Source: Burkholderia sp. 8Y (GTDB lineage: Bacteria; Pseudomonadota; Gammaproteobacteria; Burkholderiales; Burkholderiaceae). Taken from it: a stretch of 64,000 nt of DNA. Positions 1 to 7,705 of this stretch are shown here, in pieces (position 1 is the first letter of the stretch; each line of letters begins with the position of its first letter). The stretch is from the NCBI RefSeq assembly GCF_902506145.1, contig NZ_LR733520.1, forward strand, positions 3,001,044-3,065,043, in the 5' to 3' direction. The notes under the pieces were generated by a model. The model had not been told where the DNA came from. It worked only from the letters and a program-made list of their open reading frames with translations, and did no database searches. The position numbers were made by a program, and so were the translations under genes.

Positions 1-475
1 GCTCCGTATCGGCGAGCAGTTCGCGCCGGTACGCGTCGATCGCGATGTCCTGGCTCGCGCTGAACAATGCGAGCAGACCGGCGATGGCGGCCACCGTCCA
101 GATGTCCTGACTCGGCGAAAAGAAGCCGAATGCGCCGATGGCGAGCGTGACGAGCACTTGCGTGACGAGCATCCAGCCGCGCCGCCGGCCCGGCCGCCAG
201 AACGGCAGGCGCGGCACGTAGCGGTCCATCAGCGGCGCCCAGACAAATTTCCACGTATAGGGCAGCCCGAGCAGCGCGAAGAGACCGATTTGCTTCACGT
301 CGACGTGCTCTTTGGTGAGCCACGCCTGCAACAGACTCAGTAACGTGAAAAGCGGCAATCCCGACGTGAAGCCGAGAAACACGCAAATCAGGATGCGCGC
401 GTTGAGAAACGCGTACCAGCGGGGATGTTCTTCGTGAGCAGTTAGAGCGGGCGCCTCGTGTGGCGTGTCGGGCAT
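1..475 (-). CDS. ampG: AmpG-type muropeptide permease (MFS), N-terminal part
   Basis: Partial gene: the start is at 475 and the frame runs open through the left edge, giving about 158 residues. The visible part begins with a short cytoplasmic tail, then hydrophobic segments with the AmpG-like stretches GFTSGLPLFTLLSLLQAWL and YTWKFVWAPLMDRY, and ends in SASQDIAIDAYRRELL, a hallmark of AmpG and related MFS carriers. The family imports anhydromuropeptides released by cell-wall turnover for recycling. It lies 46 bp downstream of metW on the same strand, so it may be read through from metX-metW. Function is inferred from family similarity; a sugar-phosphate or acetyl-CoA transporter of the same clan is the alternative. 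Confidence 0.85.
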   Translation of the reverse strand, partial: MPDTPHEAPALTAHEEHPRWYAFLNARILICVFLGFTSGLPLFTLLSLLQAWLTKEHVDVKQIGLFALLGLPYTWKFVWAPLMDRYVPRLPFWRPGRRRGWMLVTQVLVTLAIGAFGFFSPSQDIWTVAAIAGLLALFSASQDIAIDAYRRELLADTE

Positions 476-521
476 GTCGATGTTGGAAAAGCGTTGTCGA
501 TGCGCGATACGCCGGGTCGCA

Positions 522-1130
522 TCACCGGCGCTTCACGCGATAGACCGCAAGACTACCACGCCAGTTCGCGCCCCAACGGACGGACTGTCCGCCGTGCAGC
601 GCCACGCGGTCCAGAATCTCAATGCCCACTTCCGGCGCGAGCGCCTCGAAGTCCTTGATGGTCAGCACGCGCACATTCGGCGTGTTGTGCCATTGATACG
701 GCAGCGACTTCGACACCGGCATGCGCCCCTGGATCACCGAAAGCCGGTGCGGCCAATACCCGAAGTTCGGGAACGAAACGATGCATTCGCGCCCGACGCG
801 CACCGTTTCGCGCAAGATCGCGGCGGTCTGGTGAATGGTCTGCAGCGTCTGGGAGAGGATGGCGAAGTCGAAGCTGTCGTCTTCGAAAAGACGCAGGCCG
901 TCTTCCAGATTCTGCTGAATCACGTTGACGCCTTTCTGCGCGCAGGCGAGCACGCCGGCGTCGTTGATTTCGATGCCGTAGCCGTTCACTTCAAGCTCTT
1001 CGGCGAGCAGCGAGAGCAGCGACCCGTCGCCGCAGCCGAGGTCGAGCACGGTCGAGCGCGGTTCCACCCAGCGCGCGATCGCCCGGAAATCCGAGCGCAG
1101 CGCGAGCGAATCGAGCGTGTTCTGGTTCAT
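522..1130 (-). CDS. metW: Methionine biosynthesis protein MetW
   Basis: A 202-residue class I SAM-dependent methyltransferase-fold protein. The glycine-rich SAM loop VLDLGCGDGSLL sits at about residues 28-39, and IVSFPNFGYWPHR near residue 120 is typical of MetW. It overlaps the metX stop by 4 bp, so the two are translationally coupled. MetW travels with MetX in proteobacteria and is required for full MetX activity in some of them; in Burkholderiaceae the pair performs homoserine acylation at the branch point to methionine. A catalytic methyltransferase role is not established for the family. Confidence 0.95.
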   Translation of the reverse strand: MNQNTLDSLALRSDFRAIARWVEPRSTVLDLGCGDGSLLSLLAEELEVNGYGIEINDAGVLACAQKGVNVIQQNLEDGLRLFEDDSFDFAILSQTLQTIHQTAAILRETVRVGRECIVSFPNFGYWPHRLSVIQGRMPVSKSLPYQWHNTPNVRVLTIKDFEALAPEVGIEILDRVALHGGQSVRWGANWRGSLAVYRVKRR

Positions 1131-2272
1131 GCGCCGATCTCCGTGGCAATGCGTTCGTAATAGGCGCGCATCAGGTTGTGATAGCGCGCGTCGTCGAGCA
1201 GAAAGGCGTCGTGGCCGTGCGGCGCGTCGATTTCGGCGTAGCTCACGGTGCGCTTGTTGTCGAGCAGCGCCTTCACGATTTCGCGCGAACGGGCGGGCGC
1301 GAAACGCCAGTCCGTCGTGAAACTCGCGATCAGGTACTTCGCCTTCGTGCGGGCGAGCGCCTGCCTCAAGTCGCCGTCGTAGGCTTTGGCCGGATCGAAA
1401 TAATCGAGCGCGCGCGTGATGAGCAGGTACGTGTTGGCGTCGAAGTATTCGGCGAACTTGTCAGCCTGATAGCGCAAGTACGACTCCACTTCGAACTCCA
1501 CGTCGAAGTTGAAGTTGTACGCATCGAGCGCACCTTCGGCGCGGCGCAGCGCGCGGCCGAACTTCACGGCCATGTCGTCATCCGAAAGATACGTGATGTG
1601 GCCGATCATGCGCGCGACGCGCAGGCCCCGGCGCGGCTTCACGCCGTGCGCGTAGTAGTCGCCGCCGTGGAAGTCGGGATCGGAAAGAATCGCGGAGCGC
1701 GCGGTTTCGTTGAACGCGATGTTCTGCGCCGAGAGCTTCGGCGTCGAAGCGATCACGATGCAGTGTCCGAGCCGCTCCGGGTACATGAGGCTCCACGCGA
1801 GCGCCTGCATGCCGCCGAGACTGCCGCCCATCACGGCCGCGAATCGTTCGATGCCGAAGCGGTCCGCGACGCGCGCCTGCGCATGCACCCAGTCTTCGAC
1901 CGTCACCACGGGAAAGCGCGCGCCGTAAGGCTTGCCGGTCGCGCGGTCGATGCTCATCGGCCCGGTCGAGCCGAAGCACGAGCCGAAGTTGTTCACGCCG
2001 ATCACGAAGAAGCGATTGGTGTCGAGCGGCTTGCCCGGCCCGACCATGTTGTCCCACCAGCCGACGTCCTTTGGATTGTCGGCGTACACGCCCGCCACAT
2101 GATGCGACGCGTTGAGCGCATGGCAGACGAGCACCGCGTTCGAGCGCGCGGCATTCAGTTCGCCATAGGTTTCGACGACGAGCTCATAGTCGCCGAGCGA
2201 ACTGCCGCTCTGAAGCACGAGCGGCTCGGTGAAGCGCAAGGTTTGGGGAGTGACGACGCCGATGGATTCCAT
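1127..2272 (-). CDS. metX: Homoserine O-acyltransferase MetX
   Basis: A 381-residue alpha/beta-hydrolase-fold acyltransferase that activates the hydroxyl of homoserine in the first committed step of methionine synthesis. The nucleophile serine lies in VMGGSLGGMQ (about residues 147-156), the family oxyanion motif NNFGSCFGSTGP is near residue 94, and the catalytic His is in DAPHGHDAFLLD near the C-terminus. Length is normal for the family. Whether the acyl donor is acetyl- or succinyl-CoA cannot be decided from these motifs; MetX proteins paired with MetW are often succinyltransferases. The start is preceded by AGGCGGAATGA on the minus strand. A possible sigma-70 promoter lies about 175 bp upstream. 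Confidence 0.95.
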   Translation of the reverse strand: MESIGVVTPQTLRFTEPLVLQSGSSLGDYELVVETYGELNAARSNAVLVCHALNASHHVAGVYADNPKDVGWWDNMVGPGKPLDTNRFFVIGVNNFGSCFGSTGPMSIDRATGKPYGARFPVVTVEDWVHAQARVADRFGIERFAAVMGGSLGGMQALAWSLMYPERLGHCIVIASTPKLSAQNIAFNETARSAILSDPDFHGGDYYAHGVKPRRGLRVARMIGHITYLSDDDMAVKFGRALRRAEGALDAYNFNFDVEFEVESYLRYQADKFAEYFDANTYLLITRALDYFDPAKAYDGDLRQALARTKAKYLIASFTTDWRFAPARSREIVKALLDNKRTVSYAEIDAPHGHDAFLLDDARYHNLMRAYYERIATEIGA

Positions 2273-2446
2273 TCATTCCGCCTTTACTGGGCGGCTAAAC
2301 GGTGTCGGCTGAGCGCGGAGAAGCGGAGAACAGGCGCGGCCGACGACCTCTTTAGCCGCATTTATAGTGAACCGGGCCATGCCCTGGTTCGCGCGCCCGC
2401 AATCGAGTCAGCAAATCGGCGCGTGTTCAAATCTGTCAAGCGGTGA

Positions 2447-2477
2447 AGTATAGCGGAAAACGTAATAAAGCCGCCAA
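2447..2477 (-). promoter_or_regulatory. Possible metX promoter
   Basis: On the minus strand a TATACT -10 box (2452-2447) follows a TTGGCG -35-like box (2477-2472) with a 19-bp spacer, longer than ideal. The resulting leader would be about 165 nt. I searched this leader by eye for a SAM-type riboswitch and recognised none. Prediction from sequence alone. Confidence 0.35.
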
Positions 2478-2508
2478 TCGACGCGGGTCGCGCGCGGCGG
2501 GCGCCGGC

Positions 2509-2538
2509 TTGGGTGACGCCTCGTTTTCTGTCTATATT
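2509..2538 (+). promoter_or_regulatory. Promoter of the toxin-antitoxin operon
   Basis: TTGGGT (2509-2514) and TATATT (2533-2538) are separated by 18 bp and sit just upstream of the antitoxin start at 2570. The placement argues against an antitoxin start at 2513, which would lie inside the promoter. Autoregulation by the antitoxin at this site would be normal for the family but is not shown. Confidence 0.5.
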
Positions 2539-2569
2539 GTCTAGGCATCGCGCCTTGCCGGGAATCGAC

Positions 2570-2851
2570 ATGAAACCGAGTCGCGTCAGACCGCTGAGTC
2601 ATTTGAAGAGCCGCGCAGCCGAGATGATCCGCAACGTCGTGGAGAGCCGCGAGCCGATGCTCATCACGCAGAACGGCGAAGCGAAAGTGATCGTGCAGGA
2701 CGTGCAGTCCTATGAGGACCTGCATCAGACCGTCGCGCTGCTCAAGATTCTCGCGATGGGGCAGAAGTACATCGAGGCGGGACATTGCATCAGCGCGGGC
2801 GACTTCTTCGCCGAAATCGAGCGGCTGGACAAACAAGAGGGCATCAAGTGA
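2570..2851 (+). CDS. Type II antitoxin, Phd/YefM family
   Basis: A 93-residue protein with the Phd/YefM N-terminal DNA-binding fold: PLSHLKSRAAEMIRNV followed by REPMLITQNGEAKVIVQD (about residues 8-45), then a C-terminal toxin-binding region rich in acidic residues. The ATG at 2570 is chosen over an in-frame ATG at 2513 because the promoter boxes occupy 2509-2538. Its stop overlaps the toxin start (GTGA), the usual coupled arrangement. Role: neutralises the partner toxin and represses the operon. Partner specificity is inferred from adjacency. Confidence 0.88.
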   Translation: MKPSRVRPLSHLKSRAAEMIRNVVESREPMLITQNGEAKVIVQDVQSYEDLHQTVALLKILAMGQKYIEAGHCISAGDFFAEIERLDKQEGIK

Positions 2852-3168
2852 AGACCGTCTTTCTCGATCCCGTTCGGCAGGACTTGCAGGACTTCCGGCG
2901 CTATGTCATCAACAAGTTCGGCGGCACCGCGTGGAAAGCGACGCGCGACAAGATCGCGGACGCCGTCGCGGATATCGAGGCTTCGCCGCGCAAGGGCGCG
3001 ACGCCGCCCGAACTCGTCGACTTCCGCATGACGGGATACTACGAAGTCGTTAGCGGGACGAACCGAATTATCTACAAGGTCGACGACGACACGATCTACG
3101 TGCATCTCGTCGTCGATACGCGCTCGGACCTCGAAGATATTCTCGCGCGTCGTCTTTTCAGGATTTAG
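2848..3168 (+). CDS. Type II toxin, ParE/RelE superfamily
   Basis: A 106-residue protein starting at a GTG that overlaps the antitoxin stop. It has the ParE/RelE pattern: an N-terminal VFLDPVRQDLQDFRRYV helix pair, then RMTGYYEVVSGTNRIIYKVDDDTIYVHLVV with the RIIYKV beta-strand core, and DLEDILARRL at the end. ParE members poison gyrase and RelE members cut mRNA; the sequence does not clearly decide between them. The last 11 bp overlap the convergent HAD hydrolase gene. A longer reading from 2785 is rejected because it would sit inside the antitoxin. Confidence 0.85.
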   Translation: MKTVFLDPVRQDLQDFRRYVINKFGGTAWKATRDKIADAVADIEASPRKGATPPELVDFRMTGYYEVVSGTNRIIYKVDDDTIYVHLVVDTRSDLEDILARRLFRI

Positions 3169-3925
3169 CCGCTGGCCGGCTAAGCGCGCCGCCGCGCATG
3201 CCGAGCGCGAGCGCCCGCACCGAGCGCACCGTGCGATCCACGTAATGCGGCCGGCCCGCGCCCGGCAAGCGTACCGAGACCGCGCCCGCCGACGTGCGCA
3301 CAGCCGGCAGATGCCCGACGATCCACACCGTCCGGATGCCGAGCCGCCGATAGCTTTTCAGGTGCCCGCGCGTGTCTTCGACGAGAATCGCATCGGCGAG
3401 ACGCACGTGCGCGCGTCGCATCGCACGGCGAAGCATCGGCGCGTCCGGTTTCGAGCGCCAGCGATCGCCTTCGCGCATGTCCTCGATCGCGATCACGCGC
3501 TCGAAGAGCCGCTCGATGCCGAGTTCCGCGAGCACCGCGCGCGCATACACGGACGGCGCGTTGGTCAGCACGATCTTGCGGCCCGGCAGCGCGCGCAGCA
3601 TGCGGCCGATGCCGCGTTCGGCGCGCAGCATCGACGGAAGATCGGCGAACGTGTGGACGACGTGCAGGAAGTCGGCCGGATCGACGCCGTGATGCTTCAC
3701 GAGCCCGACGAGCGTCGCGCCGTAGCGCACCGTATAGCCGACGCGCAGCCGGTTCGCTTCGTCCACATCGACGCCGAGCCGGTCCATGATGTACTGCGTC
3801 ATCGCGCGATTGATGGCCGGGAAGATCTGATGCGACGCGTGATGCAGCGTGTTGTCGAGATCGAAGAGCCAGACCGGAACGCGCGGTTCGACGCGGCGGC
3901 GGCGCGATGGGGTGTGCGGATTCAT
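3158..3925 (-). CDS. HAD-family hydrolase, pyrimidine 5'-nucleotidase type
   Basis: A 255-residue HAD phosphatase. Motif I is WLFDLDNTLHHA (about residues 19-30, nucleophile Asp in DLDNT), motif II is KIVLTNAP, motif III is the Lys of RSKPDAPMLRRAM, and motif IV is ILVEDTRGHLKSYRRLGIRTVWI. This matches the SDT1/pyrimidine 5'-nucleotidase-like group, which dephosphorylates nucleoside monophosphates. An Arg-rich N-terminus and a roughly 40-residue C-terminal tail extend the usual core. The gene converges on and overlaps the toxin gene by 11 bp. Substrate is inferred. Confidence 0.85.
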   Translation of the reverse strand: MNPHTPSRRRRVEPRVPVWLFDLDNTLHHASHQIFPAINRAMTQYIMDRLGVDVDEANRLRVGYTVRYGATLVGLVKHHGVDPADFLHVVHTFADLPSMLRAERGIGRMLRALPGRKIVLTNAPSVYARAVLAELGIERLFERVIAIEDMREGDRWRSKPDAPMLRRAMRRAHVRLADAILVEDTRGHLKSYRRLGIRTVWIVGHLPAVRTSAGAVSVRLPGAGRPHYVDRTVRSVRALALGMRGGALSRPAAKS

Positions 3926-3930
3926 TGCGC

Positions 3931-3960
3931 GAAAAGAAACGCCCGCGCGGCGGCGGGCGT
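3931..3960 (-). terminator. Intrinsic terminator of argB
   Basis: An 8-bp stem (ACGCCCGC at 3939-3946 with GCGGGCGT at 3953-3960) is followed on the minus strand by TTTCTTTTC. It sits 20 bp past the argB stop and just before the HAD hydrolase start, so it separates the two minus-strand genes. Confidence 0.75.
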
Positions 3961-3980
3961 CATCATGAAATGAGCGGGGC

Positions 3981-4880
3981 TCAATGCGAGCGGATCATCG
4001 TGCCGAATGGCTGTTCGGTCAGGATTTCGAGCAGTACCGAATGCTCGATGCGCCCGTCGATGATGTGCACCGAGCGCACGCCGCTCTTCGCGGCATCCAG
4101 CGCCGACGAGATTTTCGGCAGCATGCCGCCGGAGATGGTGCCGTCGGCGAAAAGCGCGTCGATCTCGCGCGCCGAGAGGTCGGTGAGCAGGTTGCCTTCC
4201 TTGTCCATCACGCCGGGAATGTTCGTCATCATGACGAGCTTTTCAGCGTTCAGCACGACGGCCAGCTTGCCCGCGACCAGGTCCGCGTTGATGTTGTACG
4301 AGAGGCCGTCTTCACCGAAGCCGATCGGCGAAATGACCGGAATGAACGCGTCGTCCTGAAGCGCCTTCACGACGGCCGGGTTGATGGCTTCGACTTCGCC
4401 CACTTGCCCGATATCGATGAACTGTCCGGGATTGTCGCGGTCCGGCATCATTAGCTTGCGCGCGTGGATGAGGCCGCCGTCCTTGCCGGTGAGCCCGACC
4501 GCATGACCGCCGAAGTGATTGATGAGCGTGACGATGTCCTGCTGCACTTCGCCGCCGAGCACCCACTCGACGACTTCCATCGTCTCTTCGTCGGTGACGC
4601 GCATGCCCTGAATGAAGGTGCCCTGCTTGCCGATTTTCTTCAGCGCCTGGTCGATCTGCGGGCCGCCGCCGTGAACGATCACCGGGTTGATGCCGACGAG
4701 CTTCAGCAAGATGACGTCGCGCGCGAAGCCTTGCTTCAGGCGCTCTTCGGTCATGGCGTTGCCGCCGTATTTGATCACGACCGTCTTGCCGTGATATTGA
4801 CGGATGTAGGGCAGCGCCTCGGCCAGTATTTCAGCTTTCAGGGTAGGCGCGATCTGCGTGAGGTCGGGAAGGTCGGACAT
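3981..4880 (-). CDS. argB: Acetylglutamate kinase
   Basis: A 299-residue amino-acid kinase catalysing the second step of arginine synthesis, phosphorylation of N-acetylglutamate. Diagnostic stretches are TVVIKYGGNAM (about residues 31-41), NPVIVHGGGPQI (65-76), GLTGKDGGLI, and INADLVAGKLAVVLNAEKLVMMTNIPGV. Length is full. The N-terminal helix (about 25 residues) resembles that of arginine-sensitive hexameric ArgB, so feedback inhibition is plausible but inferred. On the minus strand TACAAT at 4923-4918 may be the -10 box. It is a single gene rather than part of an arg operon. Confidence 0.97.
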   Translation of the reverse strand: MSDLPDLTQIAPTLKAEILAEALPYIRQYHGKTVVIKYGGNAMTEERLKQGFARDVILLKLVGINPVIVHGGGPQIDQALKKIGKQGTFIQGMRVTDEETMEVVEWVLGGEVQQDIVTLINHFGGHAVGLTGKDGGLIHARKLMMPDRDNPGQFIDIGQVGEVEAINPAVVKALQDDAFIPVISPIGFGEDGLSYNINADLVAGKLAVVLNAEKLVMMTNIPGVMDKEGNLLTDLSAREIDALFADGTISGGMLPKISSALDAAKSGVRSVHIIDGRIEHSVLLEILTEQPFGTMIRSH

Positions 4881-5034
4881 GGCGGCAGTCGAGGCGAAGA
4901 GCGTTTAAACAGGCGGAATTGTACAGGACCGATGCAAGGCAACATGACGTTTTGCCGCGACGCCGCCGCGTTTTCCGGCGCGGCGGACAACGTGCGATCA
5001 TCGTTTATCTTGCCGATGTCACGAATGCGTCACG

Positions 5035-5244
5035 ATGACGAAGCCAACGTCCACATCCGACGCGCCGCGCGCCGTCTGCGCCCGCTGCGGCGCGACTTTC
5101 CGATGCGGCTCGCTTGCGGGCGATGCCGCCTGCTGGTGCGCGTCCCTGCCGGTCTTGCCGCCCGAGCGCCTGCGCGTCGGCGAAGCGTGTCTGTGCCGCG
5201 CGTGCCTGCTCGCCGAGATCGAAAAAGCGCGCCTGCCGGGTTAG
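5035..5244 (+). CDS. Cysteine-rich CWC family protein
   Basis: A 69-residue cytoplasmic protein with eight cysteines in CARCGATFRCG, CWCASLP and CLCRACL blocks, including the CWC tripeptide that names the Cys_rich_CWC family. Cys pairs spaced CxxC suggest metal (probably zinc) binding. Function in the family is unknown. It sits alone between argB and the sensor kinase gene, on the opposite strand to argB. Confidence 0.8.
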   Translation: MTKPTSTSDAPRAVCARCGATFRCGSLAGDAACWCASLPVLPPERLRVGEACLCRACLLAEIEKARLPG

Positions 5245-5376
5245 CAGAGCGCATGCCGCGCGAGGTGCGACAAATCGCGCCACGGGCGGTTCGGCGGCGC
5301 GCGCAAGCGGGATAATGCCGCATGGACCACGACTTGCCGGCGCGCGCTTTCGCTGCCGGCGCGCACTCGAAGGCAA

Positions 5377-6675
5377 ATGCATCGCATAACCAATACCGGT
5401 CGCGTCAACCTCGGCCATCTGTTCTGGCTTCGCTCGCTCGCGATCATCGGCCAGTTGACGACGATCGCCGTCGTGCAGATTTCGTTCGGCGCGAATCTTC
5501 CCCTGCCGGCCATGCTGCTCGTGATCGCGCTGGAAATGGTCTTCAACGGGCTAACGTGGCTGCGCGTCGCGCGGGCGCGGCCCGAGACGAACCTCGAACT
5601 CTTCGGGCAAATGTGCGTCGATCTCGGCGCGCTCTCGGCGCTGCTCTTTCTTTCGGGCGGCGCCACCAATCCGTTCGTCACGCTGTATCTGCCGTCTCTC
5701 GCGATCGCCGCCGCCATTCTGCCGTGGCTCATGATGACGTGTCTCGCGCTTTTCGCGGTCGCATGTTACGCGCTCCTGAGCTACAACTACGTGCCGCTCA
5801 ATATCGAGAATCCGGCCAATCTCTTCGATTATTTCCGCATGGGGCTGTGGGTCAACTTCATGGTGAGCGTCGGGCTGATCGGCTGGTTCGTCGCGCGCAT
5901 GTCGCGGGCGCTTCGGGTGCGCGACGCCGCGCTCGCCGACGCGCAGCAGCGCCATTTGCGCGACGAACGCGCGGTCGCGCTCGGCGTGCAGGCGGCCACC
6001 GTCGCGCATGAGATGGGCACGCCGCTCTCCACCATCGCGATGCTTTCCGAGGAATTGCGCGATGCCGCCGCGCACGACCGCAATCTCGCGCCCTACGCGG
6101 ACGACTTCGAACTGCTCGAACAGCAGATGGCGCTTTGTACGTCGGCGCTCGCGCGGCTGCGCAGCCGGGCAAGCGGGCCGTCGAACCGGCAGGCCCTCGA
6201 CGAATGGCTCGCGAGTTTTATAGAGCAGTGGCGGCTGCGTCATCCGCAGGTGAAATTCGAGCAGGTGGGCGAAGCGCCGGCGGGCGCGTCTATCGACGAC
6301 GCGGTGGCCGTCGGTCAGATTCTGACCATCCTGCTCGACAACGCCGCGCGCGCAAGCAGCGAATTCGTGACGCTGCAGGCGGTGGCGGAAAGTGTCGAGG
6401 GCGCGCGGTACGTGCGCTTCGAAGTGTGCGATCGCGGCCCTGGCATTCCGCCCGCGCTGCGCGCGTCGCTCGGCGCGGGGCCGGTCGACAGCACGCAGGG
6501 CGGCCACGGCGTCGGGCTGTATCTGGCGTTCGCGGCGGCGGCGCGCCTCAACGGTTCCATCGATCTGTTCGCGGCCGAACCGCGCGGCACGCGCGCGGTG
6601 CTCAGGGTGCCGAACCGGGGCGCGGCGGCGGCGTCGGTCGCGGCGGCGCGGACCGAATCAAGCGGCGCGGCGTGA
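5377..6675 (+). CDS. RegB/PrrB-type redox sensor histidine kinase
   Basis: A 432-residue membrane kinase. Residues 1-175 hold about six membrane segments with GGATNPF at 94-100, matching the GGxxNPF quinone-binding motif of RegB. The H-box is VAHEMGTPLSTIA (His211), the N-box is LLDNAARAS, and the G-boxes are DRGPGIP and GGHGVGLYLA. Cys254 lies 43 residues after the His, close to the redox-active Cys265 of RegB, which lies 40 after His225. RBS GAAGG precedes the ATG. It is followed 31 bp later by its RegA-like partner. In the family the kinase reads quinone-pool redox state and controls respiratory genes; the exact regulon here is unknown. Confidence 0.9.
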   Translation: MHRITNTGRVNLGHLFWLRSLAIIGQLTTIAVVQISFGANLPLPAMLLVIALEMVFNGLTWLRVARARPETNLELFGQMCVDLGALSALLFLSGGATNPFVTLYLPSLAIAAAILPWLMMTCLALFAVACYALLSYNYVPLNIENPANLFDYFRMGLWVNFMVSVGLIGWFVARMSRALRVRDAALADAQQRHLRDERAVALGVQAATVAHEMGTPLSTIAMLSEELRDAAAHDRNLAPYADDFELLEQQMALCTSALARLRSRASGPSNRQALDEWLASFIEQWRLRHPQVKFEQVGEAPAGASIDDAVAVGQILTILLDNAARASSEFVTLQAVAESVEGARYVRFEVCDRGPGIPPALRASLGAGPVDSTQGGHGVGLYLAFAAAARLNGSIDLFAAEPRGTRAVLRVPNRGAAAASVAAARTESSGAA

Positions 6676-6706
6676 GGCCGCGTCAACAAGGAAGGAGAAG
6701 TGAAAA

Positions 6707-7249
6707 ATGAGCGATAACAACTTTCTGATCATCGACGACGACGAGGTCTTCTCGGGCATTCTCGCGCGCGGACTGGCGCGTCGCGGTTACACGGCGCATC
6801 AGGCGCACAACGCGGACGAAGCCGTGAAGCTCGCCAACCAGCACAAGTTCGGTCAGATCACGGTGGACTTGCATCTCGGCAACGATTCGGGCTTGCGTCT
6901 GGTCGCGCCGTTGCGCGACCTGCAACCGGATGCGCGCATTCTCGTGCTGACCGGCTACGCGAGCATCGCGACGGCCGTGCAAGCCGTGAAAGACGGCGCG
7001 GACAACTATCTGGCGAAGCCGGCGAATGTGGAATCGATTCTGCTGGCGCTTCAGGAGGAAGCGAGCGAGCAGACGGCCGAGGAAGCCATCGAGCACCCGA
7101 CGCTGCTTTCGGTGGCGCGCCTGGAGTGGGAGCACATTCAGCGGGCGCTGGCGGAGAACAACGGCAATATCTCGGCGACGGCGCGCGCGCTCAACATGCA
7201 CCGGCGCACATTGCAGCGCAAGCTCGCGAAGAAGCCGGTGCGCCAGTAA
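6707..7249 (+). CDS. RegA/PrrA-type response regulator
   Basis: A 180-residue regulator: receiver domain (about 1-120) with acidic pair DDDE at 10-13, phospho-acceptor Asp54 in TVDLHLG, Thr/Tyr in VLTGYAS and Lys in LAKPAN; then a short linker and a C-terminal Fis-type helix-turn-helix, NISATARALNMHRRTLQRKL. This small receiver-Fis architecture is that of RegA/PrrA/ActR. The RBS AAGGAGAAG is strong. It is cotranscribed with the RegB-like kinase. The conserved Fis HTH suggests a broad regulon, as in other proteobacteria (established for the family). Confidence 0.92.
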   Translation: MSDNNFLIIDDDEVFSGILARGLARRGYTAHQAHNADEAVKLANQHKFGQITVDLHLGNDSGLRLVAPLRDLQPDARILVLTGYASIATAVQAVKDGADNYLAKPANVESILLALQEEASEQTAEEAIEHPTLLSVARLEWEHIQRALAENNGNISATARALNMHRRTLQRKLAKKPVRQ

Positions 7250-7280
7250 GCGACCGCTGACACGCAGGAAACGATGAACA

Positions 7281-7316
7281 AAAAAAGAACCGCCCAAGCC
7301 GGGGAACGAGGGCGGT
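7281..7316 (-). terminator. Orphan minus-strand intrinsic terminator
   Basis: Stem ACCGCCC (7289-7295) with GGGCGGT (7310-7316) and, on the minus strand only, a following U-rich tract (plus-strand A-run 7280-7288). The plus-strand side lacks a T-run, so it is a poor terminator for the RegA-like gene. Confidence 0.6.
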
Positions 7317-7388
7317 AATCGGAGAGTTGCAACGACTTCATGCATATACATGGGGATATGCACACGCGCAGCATACGTCGGATGATTT
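7281..7388 (-). ncRNA. Candidate small RNA, about 110 nt
   Basis: No minus-strand gene lies nearby, yet a good minus-strand terminator sits at 7316-7281 (7-bp GC stem, then TTCTTTTTTTG). Upstream on the same strand are TATATA (7400-7395) as a possible -10, a perfect 7-bp hairpin TGCATAT/ATATGCA (7341-7362), and the palindrome GTTGCAAC (7326-7333). Together they outline a structured transcript starting near 7388. The -35 box (TTCCTA) is weak. Inference; no family recognised. Confidence 0.35.
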
Positions 7389-7705
7389 CGCCCTTATATA
7401 CGAAAAATCCTAAAGATAGGAAGTCTCCTAGTTTCTTGCTTGTCGGCAGCAAGTGAGACGCCCGTCGCGCGCCTCTATTGCATCGGCCACATTTCTCCCA
7501 TACGCCCTCAAGAAACGCGTTTCCAGCGCCGTAAAGCCTCCTTGTGCGCGACATGTATCGCGCTGCGCCGGCACTGCGCCGGCGTCGAGTGCTGTCCGTG
7601 GGCGTCGCCTGCGGGGCGCGGAACCGGAGCCCGGCACCGGATGGAGTCAGCGCGCGAGCGCCTGTTTTCGTTCGGCGTGCCCGCTCGCGACATTCGGAGA
7701 CATCG

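Noticed and set aside
2273..2446. SAM riboswitch in the metX leader
   Set aside because: No recognisable SAM-I/II/IV core in the leader on either strand.
7289..7316. Hairpin as terminator of the RegA-like gene
   Set aside because: The T-run is only on the minus strand; used instead as evidence for a minus-strand RNA.
7411..7440. Sigma-28 promoter of the chemotaxis gene from a TAAAG at 7411
   Set aside because: No GCCGATAA-like element at the required distance.
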